Part shown: piece by piece, positions 1 to 6,911 of the stretch
How positions within the stretch are numbered: the stretch's first letter is position 1
How the letters are laid out: the number at the start of each line of letters is the position of its first letter
Source: a bacterium
GTDB taxonomy: Bacteria; Patescibacteriota; Minisyncoccia; Phycocordibacterales; Phycocordibacteraceae
Reading direction: 5' to 3'
Length of the DNA: 8,763 nt
Assembly (NCBI GenBank): GCA_021812955.1
Contig: JAKAMJ010000023.1
Span: forward strand, 1-8,763
Translations under genes and position numbers: made by a program
Notes under the pieces: model-generated
Seen by the model: only the letters and a program-made list of their open reading frames with translations
Told to the model about the DNA's origin: nothing
Databases searched by the model: none

Positions 1-45
1 ACCGAAGTGAAGCGCCACAGCGCGGTCGCGCACCCCCTGGCATAG
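1..45 (+). CDS. possible 3' end of an upstream gene (partial)
   Basis: From base 1 a frame reads TEVKRHSAVAHPLA and ends in TAG at 43-45, shortly before the hairpin at 68-90. That arrangement fits the tail of a gene entering from the left. Only 14 residues are visible, and one other plus-strand frame is also open across this GC-rich stretch, so the coding claim is weak and no function can be given. Confidence 0.25.
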   Translation, partial: TEVKRHSAVAHPLA

Positions 46-67
46 CGCGCGGATGCCCGGTGAAGCC

Positions 68-90
68 CGCGGCGCGCTTCGCGCGCCGCG
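68..90. terminator. perfect 10-bp GC hairpin with TTC loop
   Basis: Bases 68-77 pair perfectly with 81-90 around a TTC triloop. No T-run follows directly on either strand; the nearest on the plus strand is the TTTACAATTTT at 104-114. It is therefore a poor classical intrinsic terminator, although it may end the gene entering from the left. Bases 63-90 are the exact reverse complement of 1154-1181, the terminator region beyond the next gene. Confidence 0.5.
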
Positions 91-103
91 CATCCCGCAG
101 CCC

Positions 104-131
104 TTTACAATTTTGAATTCCGCGGTATCCT
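104..131 (+). promoter_or_regulatory. putative sigma-70-type promoter of the 305-aa protein gene
   Basis: TTTACA (104-109) resembles a -35 box and lies 16 bases before TATCCT (126-131), a fair -10 box. This would give a leader of about 70 nt. The leader contains a small 5-bp inverted repeat (159-163 with 169-173, CCCGG/CCGGG) before the ribosome binding site. The PLP enzyme gene also has TATCCT at its predicted -10. Confidence 0.4.
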
Positions 132-209
132 TCTTTTTGGAAATAAGTAGTACAAAGTCCCGGGTTTTCCGGGAATCAACCGTAAACAATAAAGTCAGGA
201 GGGAGAGAA

Positions 210-1127
210 ATGCGTGAAAGTGAAGCGGATAAGTGTTTTTTGCGGCAAGTGCGGAGCCTCTTGAAGGGAGCCTTCGGGCTTTCCGCAGAGCAGATGGCAG
301 AAGGGGACCGGACTTGGGCCGCATGGCTCGAGCTCGGGAAGAGCTTCGACGAGTTATTCAAGTCCGGGGTCAGGGAAGAATTCAAGGCGCGGTGCCTTGT
401 AACGCTTGTGGTGCCGCGTCCCGAGTTGTCGCCGTTCGCGTGGGCAACGCCACGTCTCACATCATTGCCGCAGATGACGCCACGATTGCAGGAGTTCTGT
501 CTCATGACGTTGGAGCTCCTGGCGGGCATCAAGATGGCGCCCTCGACAGAGATGACGGACCTGTTCAATGGGTTCATCTTGGGGGAGCTGGAAAGATTGC
601 CAGAGGACGATCCTCTGGCAGAGCGCCTCGCTCGCCGGTATCGGCCCTATTTCAGGGACCGCGGCGAGAAGGGCAGCCAGCCTTTTGAGGCCATAATGGT
701 GTCGGACGTTCCTGAAAAATGGAAACGGCTTGCAGATAGCAAGATGCGAGACGAGATTCTGAGGGCGGTTTGGTTCCCAAATCTGCAGCCGCTACGTTCG
801 TATCTGTTCGCAGTAAGGACGGCTGCAGACTGTTATGGCCTGGCGCTTCTCGTGTCTCAGGTGGAGTTTGTCGTTGGTCTGTCGGGCGAAGTGGTGGACG
901 AGGACATAATCCGGGCTCTCGGGAGCTTTCTGGAGGTCCCTGCGGTCGTGTCTGCCGTCAAGGCAGCCGCCGCCGCCGTTCAGTCGCGGGCCGACGATAT
1001 TCGGAAGCGACTCGATGAATTAAGGGCTATCGAATACGAAAGGACCCGTCCGCTTCGCGAAGCCCGTAAGCAGGCGGATGACGAAAGAAGGAGGCGCGAG
1101 GATCGCCTCCTAGCGCAAATGATGTAA
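210..1127 (+). CDS. hypothetical protein, helical, with charged C-terminal tail (305 aa)
   Basis: I do not recognise this protein. The start is well supported: AGGAGG (197-202) lies 7 bases before the ATG. There is no signal peptide and no convincing membrane segment, so it is probably cytoplasmic. The body looks mainly alpha-helical, with a hydrophobic patch near residues 197-224 (SYLFAVRTAADCYGLALLV and following). An alanine-rich helix (about 245-257) runs into a strongly charged Arg/Glu/Asp tail at 259-301 that could form a coiled coil or bind nucleic acid. No catalytic motif stands out. It appears to be a single-gene unit with its own promoter and a strong terminator at 1151-1179. Its codons are less biased to C/G endings than those of the neighbouring PLP enzyme, with many CGG, GGG and AAG. 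That may mean a different origin or low expression. The last codons contain a 7-bp inverted repeat (1090-1096 with 1104-1110). Confidence 0.75.
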   Translation: MRESEADKCFLRQVRSLLKGAFGLSAEQMAEGDRTWAAWLELGKSFDELFKSGVREEFKARCLVTLVVPRPELSPFAWATPRLTSLPQMTPRLQEFCLMTLELLAGIKMAPSTEMTDLFNGFILGELERLPEDDPLAERLARRYRPYFRDRGEKGSQPFEAIMVSDVPEKWKRLADSKMRDEILRAVWFPNLQPLRSYLFAVRTAADCYGLALLVSQVEFVVGLSGEVVDEDIIRALGSFLEVPAVVSAVKAAAAAVQSRADDIRKRLDELRAIEYERTRPLREARKQADDERRRREDRLLAQMM

Positions 1128-1150
1128 ACGTCACTACGGTGGCGAAATGG

Positions 1151-1187
1151 GCCCGCGGCGCGCGAAGCGCGCCGCGGGCTTTGTCTT
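1151..1187 (+). terminator. rho-independent terminator of the 305-aa protein gene
   Basis: Bases 1151-1163 pair perfectly over 13 bp with 1167-1179 around a GAA triloop. The T-rich tract TTTGTCTTTT follows at 1180-1189. It begins 23 bases after the TAA of the 305-aa protein. The T-tract overlaps the putative -35 box of the next gene, so terminator and promoter are fused back to back. Confidence 0.85.
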
Positions 1188-1208
1188 TTCCAGCTCGGGA
1201 GTTATCCT
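1181..1208 (+). promoter_or_regulatory. putative promoter of the PLP enzyme gene
   Basis: TTGTCT (1181-1186) and TATCCT (1203-1208) are separated by 16 bases. The ATG at 1217 lies 9 bases past the -10 box, so the predicted transcript starts within a few bases of the start codon. This predicts a leaderless or near-leaderless mRNA. Confidence 0.4.
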
Positions 1209-1216
1209 GTAGGGGA

Positions 1217-2222
<1,006 letters not shown>

Positions 2223-2239
<17 letters not shown>

Positions 2240-2993
2240 GGTTACCCTTGAGCGAAGATTCCCACATAAACTTGAACCACGTGCGGAAGCTGTCCGCGAG
2301 CGTCGCGCTTCGGATGACGAAGAAGACAACATCGTCGCTCGACACGCCGATCCCGAGATTTGTGTAAGAAACGACATAGTCACCGAATATCTGAACGCCT
2401 GAGGTGGTGGAGAACCCTTTCGGCAAGAAACGGAACTTGCCATCAACCTCGAACTTCTTTAACAGCTCTGGACGCTTCATGAGTTCATTATCGAAAAGAC
2501 CGTGAAGGGTTATCTTCTTCCGGCGCGCTTCTTTGAAAAACTCGTTGCGAGCAGCATCAAGACGCGAGTCGATCCACCCCGCTTTCGCTCCGATGAAATA
2601 ACTATCCTCTCCTACGCGGAGAATGTCTCGGAATACATTCTTCTGGCCTTCGAGCCCGCGGTAGATGTACGCCTCTTCGGACGCGACGCGCTGCTCGAAT
2701 TTTTCTTTCAGACCGGGCAATATCGTCTGGAGTTCGAGCTGCTTCTCCGTCAGAAGCTCGACCAGCTTCTCGGGGTCAACGGCGTTGTAGATATTCTCGC
2801 CGGAGGTGATGATTTGGAAACAAAGTCCTTTGCTTAGGAGCCGCTGGATGGCGTCGTATGCGTTGCGTCGGTGGACGCCGGCGGCGAGGGCGATATCGGA
2901 CACCGAAGACTCGCCCTTTTCGACAAGGGATTCATATATTTTCGCCTCGTTCGGGCTCAGGCCCAGGCTCTCAAATAGGGTAGTGTGGTTCAT
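2223..2993 (-). CDS. TrmB-like transcriptional regulator (256 aa)
   Basis: The N-terminus (residues about 5-75) is a winged helix-turn-helix of the TrmB type: LGLSPNEAKIYESL, then SSVSDIALAAGVHRRNAYDA as the recognition region, then a wing with GLCFQIITSGE. A charged helix (about 76-105, EKLVELLTEKQLELQ and on) probably makes the dimer coiled coil. The remainder (about 107-250) resembles the TrmB effector domain, including YIYRGLEGQKNVFRDIL. TrmB proteins are best known from archaea as sugar-responsive repressors or activators, and CPR bacteria carry many relatives; the ligand here cannot be read from sequence. I chose the ATG at 2993, where the family-like sequence MNHTTLFESLGLS begins. An in-frame ATG at 3074 adds 27 residues without family character and would place the palindrome at 3009-3024 inside the gene. 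There is no clear Shine-Dalgarno. It is divergent from the membrane protein gene, the usual layout for a regulator and its target. Confidence 0.85.
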
Positions 2994-3008
2994 ATTGTGG
3001 TGGTATCT

Positions 3009-3024
3009 AGCACCGTATGGTGCT
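3009..3024. promoter_or_regulatory. operator-like inverted repeat between regulator and membrane protein genes
   Basis: AGCACCGTATGGTGCT has perfect 6-bp arms around a 4-base centre. It lies 15 bases upstream of the regulator's ATG and directly next to the putative -35 box (TTGGCC, 3026-3031) of the divergent membrane protein gene. A dimeric winged-helix protein bound here could control both genes. Assigning it to the TrmB-like protein is inference from position and symmetry. Confidence 0.5.
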
Positions 3025-3025
3025 G

Positions 3026-3052
3026 TTGGCCACTCAATGTTCAAAATATAGC
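3026..3052 (+). promoter_or_regulatory. putative promoter of the membrane protein gene
   Basis: TTGGCC (3026-3031) and TATAGC (3047-3052) are spaced 15 bases apart, slightly short of optimal. The predicted leader is about 58 nt. The adjoining palindrome suggests regulation by the neighbouring TrmB-like protein. Confidence 0.35.
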
Positions 3053-3116
3053 ATGGCTGAAGAGTCCTTTGCAAATCAGTCCCTACCGATAATCACAAAC
3101 CAAAAAGAGGTGTACC

Positions 3117-3833
3117 ATGAGCAAACGAATGAAAAAGTATCGAGTTGTCCAGACCACCATTTCCGCCCTACTGTTGTTCGGGATTCTTGCCGACGTGTGG
3201 ATATATCCTCACATCGGGCAGAAACTGTTCCTGGGGTACCTGTCGGTCGTGGTCACGGTTGGCGGGTATCTGCTGTATCTTGCCTCAATGTACAAGCACG
3301 AGGCGGGGCACCAGAAACTGGTCAAACCGCACCCGCTTTCGTGGGTGATGTTCGGCTTCCTCACGCTGACCGGATGGATGGTGCAGGAAGCAAGCGGAGC
3401 GCAGGCCGGCAGCTGGTGCCTTGGTGTAACCGGAGCGTTCTGTTTCGTAATCGCTGCGGCGAGCTACCTGAAGTATCGGAGCGAATGGCGGTTCACGCGA
3501 GACGAGTGGGGCGCCGTCGCAGGAGGAGCGATCCTGTTTTCATTCTATCTTGTCACCAAGAGCGCCGCACTCTCGGCCACACTCGCGACCGGAGCGGGCT
3601 TCGTCCTCTACTGGCCGACCGTCAAGAAAGGGTGGGCACGTCCTTACTCTGACAACCCGGTCAACTTCACCTTCAACAGCGTAAAGTGTATTCCCGCGTT
3701 GTTGGCGCTCTCGGTTGTGACGTACAGCACGAGCGTGTATCTCTGGATGCTGCTCGTCATGAACGGCCTCGTTGCGCTCATGCTGTGGGCTCGGCGCGGG
3801 TACCTGGAACGCCCCGTGGAGGTGGCGGCCTGA
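3117..3833 (+). CDS. multi-pass membrane protein, possibly PQ-loop/SWEET-like (238 aa)
   Basis: The start has a good ribosome binding site: GAGG (3107-3110), 6 bases before the ATG. About seven or eight hydrophobic segments are visible, near residues 9-29, 38-57, 74-92, 98-117, 131-147, 150-167, 189-206 and 208-224. A basic N-terminus (MSKRMKKYR) suggests it stays in the cytoplasm. Two parts look alike: 49-92 (GGYLLYLASMYK, then KPHPLSW) and 160-203 (AGFVLYWPTVKK, then DNPVNFTF). Each has an LY-x-x-x-x-K stretch followed by a short Pro-containing loop and another helix. This recalls the duplicated triple-helix bundles of PQ-loop/SWEET small-solute carriers, but no true PQ pair is present, so the family call is tentative. 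Divergence from a TrmB-like regulator with an operator-like repeat between them fits a regulated transporter. A hairpin at 3853 ends the transcript. Confidence 0.75.
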   Translation: MSKRMKKYRVVQTTISALLLFGILADVWIYPHIGQKLFLGYLSVVVTVGGYLLYLASMYKHEAGHQKLVKPHPLSWVMFGFLTLTGWMVQEASGAQAGSWCLGVTGAFCFVIAAASYLKYRSEWRFTRDEWGAVAGGAILFSFYLVTKSAALSATLATGAGFVLYWPTVKKGWARPYSDNPVNFTFNSVKCIPALLALSVVTYSTSVYLWMLLVMNGLVALMLWARRGYLERPVEVAA

Positions 3834-3852
3834 CTGGAAAGGCGGGAATTAG

Positions 3853-3876
3853 AAGGCGGCAGCGATGTCGCCTTTT
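3853..3876. terminator. terminator hairpin with GCGA tetraloop between convergent genes
   Basis: Bases 3853-3861 pair with 3866-3874 over 9 bp (one G-T wobble) around GCGA, a GNRA tetraloop. TTTT follows at 3873-3876 on the plus strand, making an intrinsic terminator for the membrane protein gene. On the minus strand the stem begins within a base of the ATPase stop codon (TTA at 3875-3877 on the plus strand) and is followed by TTCTAATT, so it may serve both genes. Confidence 0.75.
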
Positions 3877-5698
3877 ACTCTGCCTGAGGGCGGAGCGCAG
3901 CGCGCAGCGCGTTCAGGATGACTGCCGCATCGATGCATTCCTGCAGGATGGCGCCTTCGACCGGCGCGACGAAGCCTGCCGATGCTGCGAGCATGCCGAT
4001 GACCGAGAGCATGATGCCGGCGGTGACGCTCTGCCGCGCGATGCGCACGGAGCGGTGCGAGAGCGAGAAGACCTCGCGTATGAGCGAGACGTCGCGGCCG
4101 AGTATCGCGATGCCGGCAGCACTGATGGACGCCGTATTCTCGGTGCCGGAAAACACGATGCCGATGTCTGCTTTGGCGAGCGCAGGCGCGTCGTTGAGCC
4201 CGTCGCCGATCATCGCTACCACCTCGCCGCGCGCGCGGGCCTCTTCCACGATGCGGTATTTCTGCTCTGGCGTGCAATCCGCGATGACGGTCAGGCTGAG
4301 CCCGGCGAATACCGATTCCGCATGTTCGGCGCGGTCGCCGGTCAGCACGGCGAGCTTGAGTTCCTGGTGCGCGAGCGCGGCGAGCGTGTCCTTCGCGTCG
4401 TCCTTCAGCACGTCGTCGAAATGGAACGCGGCGAGCGGCACGCCGTCTTCGCTCAGCAGGAGCGATATGCCGCCCGCGCGGCGATGTTCGCCTGGTGCGC
4501 GGCCGAGCGAGAACTCGCGCCCGCCGATCGTCCCGCGGATGCCCTCGCCGACGGTCTCGGCGACGTTGGTCGCAGGCGCTATGGCGTAGTTCATCGCGCG
4601 CGCAGACGCCGTGACGGCGCGCGCGACCGGGTGAATGGAATGGAACTCGAGCGCGGCCGCGTACCCGAGCGCTTGCGCTTCGGTGACGCCGGGCGAGAGG
4701 ACGGTCGTGCCGACGAGCTTCGGCTCGCCAAGCGTGAGCGTGCCGGTCTTGTCGAAGAATACGGTGGTGACGCGCGCGACGGTCTCGAGCGCGGCCGGCG
4801 TCTTGACTATTATGTTCCGTTCCGCAGCGCGCGCGAGCCCGCCGATGAACGCGACCGGCGCCGCGATGATGAGCGGGCAGGGCGTCGCTATGACGAGGAC
4901 GGCGAGCAGCCGGACGACGTCGCCGGTGAAGAGGTACGTGCCGCCGGCGATTATGAGCGCCGCGAACGTGAACGGGATATTCGCCGAGGACGCGAGCCGC
5001 ACGAACGGCGCTTTGCGGCGCTCGGCGTCTTTCACTAGGTCGGTGATCTTCGCGTAGGCAGAGGTCGCGAGCGTGCCGATGACGACGAGCTCGATGGCTT
5101 CGCCGTCGTTCACGCTGCCGCTCTTCACGACCGCGCCGCGCGCGAACGTCTCGGGGAACGGCTCGCCCGTGAGATTCGCCAGGTCGAGCGTCGCGGACGG
5201 CGACGCGAGTGTGCCGTCGAGCGGCACGAGCTCGCCGCCGCGGACGATGATCGCCGCGCCGGTCGGGACTTCGGCGAGCGGCATCTCGACCGTCTCCTGC
5301 CCGCGTTTCACGAGCGCGGTCTTCGGAATCCGAGCGAGCAGGGAAGCGAGCGATGCTTCGGCACGGCGCGTGGCGTACGCCTCGAGCGCCTTCCCGCCGG
5401 TATACATGAGCGCAATGACGGAGCCGGCGAGCCATTCGTGCGTGACCGCGGACACGCCCATCGCGAGCAGCGCGATATAGTCGAGCGACCAGTCGCCGGC
5501 GCGTATGTCGTGATACGCCTCGATGCACACGGCGAGCACGCCGATTCCTATCGCGGCGAGATAGAGAGCAGTCTGACCGGACATGAGCGCCGTGGCGAGG
5601 ATGGCCGCGACCGCGATCGGGAGGCCGATAACCGCTCCGCTCGTGGAGCCGCACCACTTCCGGCATCTAGACGACGAAAAAGGCTGGAGTATCGTCAT
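3875..5698 (-). CDS. P1B-type heavy-metal-transporting P-type ATPase (607 aa)
   Basis: This integral membrane pump uses ATP to move a metal ion, most likely outward. All core motifs are present in order: actuator LTGEP (176-180), metal-site TPCPL in a membrane helix (272-276), phosphorylation DKTGTLT (D316), the HP pair typical of P1B ATPases in FHSIHP (H356-P357), GEG nucleotide-binding motif (384-386), TGDR (453-456) and hinge GDGLNDAP (498-505). The final helix carries QECIDAAVILNALRA. The common CPC or SPC metal motif is replaced by TPCPL, so I do not assign a metal. There is no N-terminal HMA metal-binding domain; only a short CRKWCG near residues 11-16 precedes the first helices. The start is uncertain: ATG 5698 (TATACG lies 5 bases upstream) or ATG 5728, which adds 10 residues and reaches into the divergent promoter region. 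Neither has a Shine-Dalgarno. Codon use is strongly C/G-ending, like typA. Confidence 0.93.
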   Translation of the reverse strand: MTILQPFSSSRCRKWCGSTSGAVIGLPIAVAAILATALMSGQTALYLAAIGIGVLAVCIEAYHDIRAGDWSLDYIALLAMGVSAVTHEWLAGSVIALMYTGGKALEAYATRRAEASLASLLARIPKTALVKRGQETVEMPLAEVPTGAAIIVRGGELVPLDGTLASPSATLDLANLTGEPFPETFARGAVVKSGSVNDGEAIELVVIGTLATSAYAKITDLVKDAERRKAPFVRLASSANIPFTFAALIIAGGTYLFTGDVVRLLAVLVIATPCPLIIAAPVAFIGGLARAAERNIIVKTPAALETVARVTTVFFDKTGTLTLGEPKLVGTTVLSPGVTEAQALGYAAALEFHSIHPVARAVTASARAMNYAIAPATNVAETVGEGIRGTIGGREFSLGRAPGEHRRAGGISLLLSEDGVPLAAFHFDDVLKDDAKDTLAALAHQELKLAVLTGDRAEHAESVFAGLSLTVIADCTPEQKYRIVEEARARGEVVAMIGDGLNDAPALAKADIGIVFSGTENTASISAAGIAILGRDVSLIREVFSLSHRSVRIARQSVTAGIMLSVIGMLAASAGFVAPVEGAILQECIDAAVILNALRAALRPQAE

Positions 5699-5750
5699 AT
5701 CAGCGTATAGAAATGGTAGCACGAGCATCTATGCTTTATAGTGGGAGCAT
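5699..5750. promoter_or_regulatory. compact divergent promoter region, ATPase / CofE-like gene
   Basis: On the plus strand TATAGT (5737-5742) is a good -10 box for the CofE-like gene, and the same hexamer serves typA. On the minus strand TATACG (complement of 5704-5709) lies 5 bases before the ATPase ATG at 5698. I see no convincing -35 boxes. The two transcription starts would be about 50 bases apart, so initiation at one could affect the other. Confidence 0.4.
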
Positions 5751-5807
5751 ATGAAAAGAACCGAAGAACAGAGATTAGAATACGGCGAGATGAAAGGGGA
5801 GACGGGA

Positions 5808-6794
5808 ATGACGGTCCTGTACGAGCCGCAAGCAGACGGAGGAGTCGTCATACGCGTCGCCGGAGTCGACGCGCCAGCGCTTGAAGTGACGCTCGCAAAA
5901 GACCGTCTCGACGAGGCGCATATCCTATATATGGAGGTGACCGAGCTCTTGCGCTCGCGGGCCAAGATACGTCAGGACGCGGCGACGATCCGCGCCGCGG
6001 CCGCGCAGCTCTTCGGGCTCTATCGCGGAGAACAGCAGCTGGAGCCGATAAAGTCAGTGCACGCGCCCAAGCAGGCGGTGGGGGAATACACGCCGAACCC
6101 GGGTAAGCAGATTGAAATCGACGTCGACGGAGTCACCTACCGGCGCTTGCCGATCAAGACCGAGATCATCACGCTGCGCGACACCGACATCATCCCGCTC
6201 GTGGAGCTCTACGTGAAGCCGCACCTGCAGCCTGGCGACACGCTCTATGTGAGCGAGAAGGCGCTCACGATAACCCAGGGCCGCATCAAGAGCATGCGCG
6301 ACTACAAGCCTTCCAAGCTCGCGCGCTTCCTCGCGCGCAACGTCGGAAATTACTACGGCACGAGCGACTTCCGCGGCTTCGGGCACGGGACGTCGATTGC
6401 TATGCAGGCGTTCATAGACGAGGCGGGCGTGCTGCGCGTCCTGTTTGCCGCCGCCGCCTCGGCTGTTACGCGCCCGCTCGGCATCCGCGGCCTCTTCTAT
6501 CGTCTATGCGGCCTGCGCGCCAAGTCGATCGACTGCCCGATGTCCTTCCTCATCCTCGAATACGCTCACTCTGTGAAGCTCGCTCCGGATGATCCGAGCG
6601 GCGCGGCAAAACGCATCAAGGCTGCTCTCGGCGGCGTGGAGACGGTGATCCTAGACGCGAACTATCGCGGCGCGTTCTCGCTCGGCAAGTCCACACGCGG
6701 CATTTCAGAAGCATTCATCGGCAAGCTATTCCGCGACAATCCGCTCGGCCAGTCCGACGAGATGACCCCGTTCTGCATCGTGCGCAAGGCCTGA
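5808..6794 (+). CDS. CofE-like F420-0:gamma-glutamyl ligase family protein (328 aa)
   Basis: The C-terminal two thirds match the CofE/FbiB ligase family (F420-0:gamma-glutamyl ligase), which adds glutamate to coenzyme F420 using GTP. Family-like blocks are LPIKTEIITLRDTDI (114-128), GDTLYVSEKALTITQGR (143-159), PSKLARFL (168-175), APDDPSGAAKRIKAALGG (259-276) and VETVILDANYRG (277-288). The first about 110 residues are an extension I do not recognise. No other F420 gene is visible, and CPR bacteria are not known to make F420, so the substrate is probably different; amide-bond ligation is inference. I prefer ATG 5808 because AGGGGAG (5795-5801) lies 6 bases upstream. An in-frame ATG at 5751 would add 19 residues, but its codons (AGA, TTA, GGA, AAA) are unlike the rest of the gene and look like leader. 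GGGAG at 5743-5747 is only 3 bases from that ATG. No clear terminator follows. Confidence 0.75.
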   Translation: MTVLYEPQADGGVVIRVAGVDAPALEVTLAKDRLDEAHILYMEVTELLRSRAKIRQDAATIRAAAAQLFGLYRGEQQLEPIKSVHAPKQAVGEYTPNPGKQIEIDVDGVTYRRLPIKTEIITLRDTDIIPLVELYVKPHLQPGDTLYVSEKALTITQGRIKSMRDYKPSKLARFLARNVGNYYGTSDFRGFGHGTSIAMQAFIDEAGVLRVLFAAAASAVTRPLGIRGLFYRLCGLRAKSIDCPMSFLILEYAHSVKLAPDDPSGAAKRIKAALGGVETVILDANYRGAFSLGKSTRGISEAFIGKLFRDNPLGQSDEMTPFCIVRKA

Positions 6795-6845
6795 AGCAGC
6801 AGGGGAAAGACGAAAAACCCGCGCAGCCAGCAAGGTGTCAATTTT

Positions 6846-6864
6846 CTCTTCTTTGCACGAAGAG
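6846..6864. repeat. inverted repeat over the typA -35 region
   Basis: CTCTTC (6846-6851) and GAAGAG (6859-6864) form 6-bp arms around TTTGCAC. The repeat covers the putative -35 box. It could be an operator, or a weak hairpin in a read-through transcript; without a following T-run it is a poor terminator. Confidence 0.35.
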
Positions 6865-6881
6865 GGATTCTGTTATATAGT
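6853..6881 (+). promoter_or_regulatory. putative typA promoter
   Basis: TATAGT (6876-6881), embedded in TTATATAGTG, is a strong -10 box. TTGCAC lies 17 bases upstream at 6853-6858. The predicted leader is about 24 nt and ends in ATTTTTTATTT directly before the ATG, with no Shine-Dalgarno. Confidence 0.55.
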
Positions 6882-6911
6882 GAACGTATCGCCCACGGGC
6901 ATTTTTTATTT

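Noticed and set aside
1090..1110. 7-bp inverted repeat in the last codons of the 305-aa gene as a terminator
   Set aside because: It is inside the coding sequence, has no T-run, and a far better terminator lies just downstream.
1139..1216. 26-residue N-terminal extension of the PLP enzyme
   Set aside because: It would be translated through the 13-bp terminator stem of the preceding gene and has no ribosome binding site.
2994..3074. 27-residue N-terminal extension of the TrmB-like regulator
   Set aside because: The TrmB-like sequence starts at the later ATG, and the extension overlaps the operator-like palindrome and divergent promoter.
3017..3652. 211-codon plus-strand open frame overlapping the membrane protein
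   Set aside because: Wrong frame relative to the hydrophobic, well-initiated gene at 3117; its product is Arg/Ser/Cys-rich without domains.
3686..5038. 450-codon plus-strand open frame
   Set aside because: It is antisense to the ATPase and crosses both the membrane protein's end and the terminator at 3853; composition is Arg/Asp/Glu/Ala noise.
3849..5666. 605-codon open frame on the minus strand, a different frame of the ATPase region
   Set aside because: It is extremely Arg-rich with no domain, and it overlaps the ATPase frame that carries every P-type motif.
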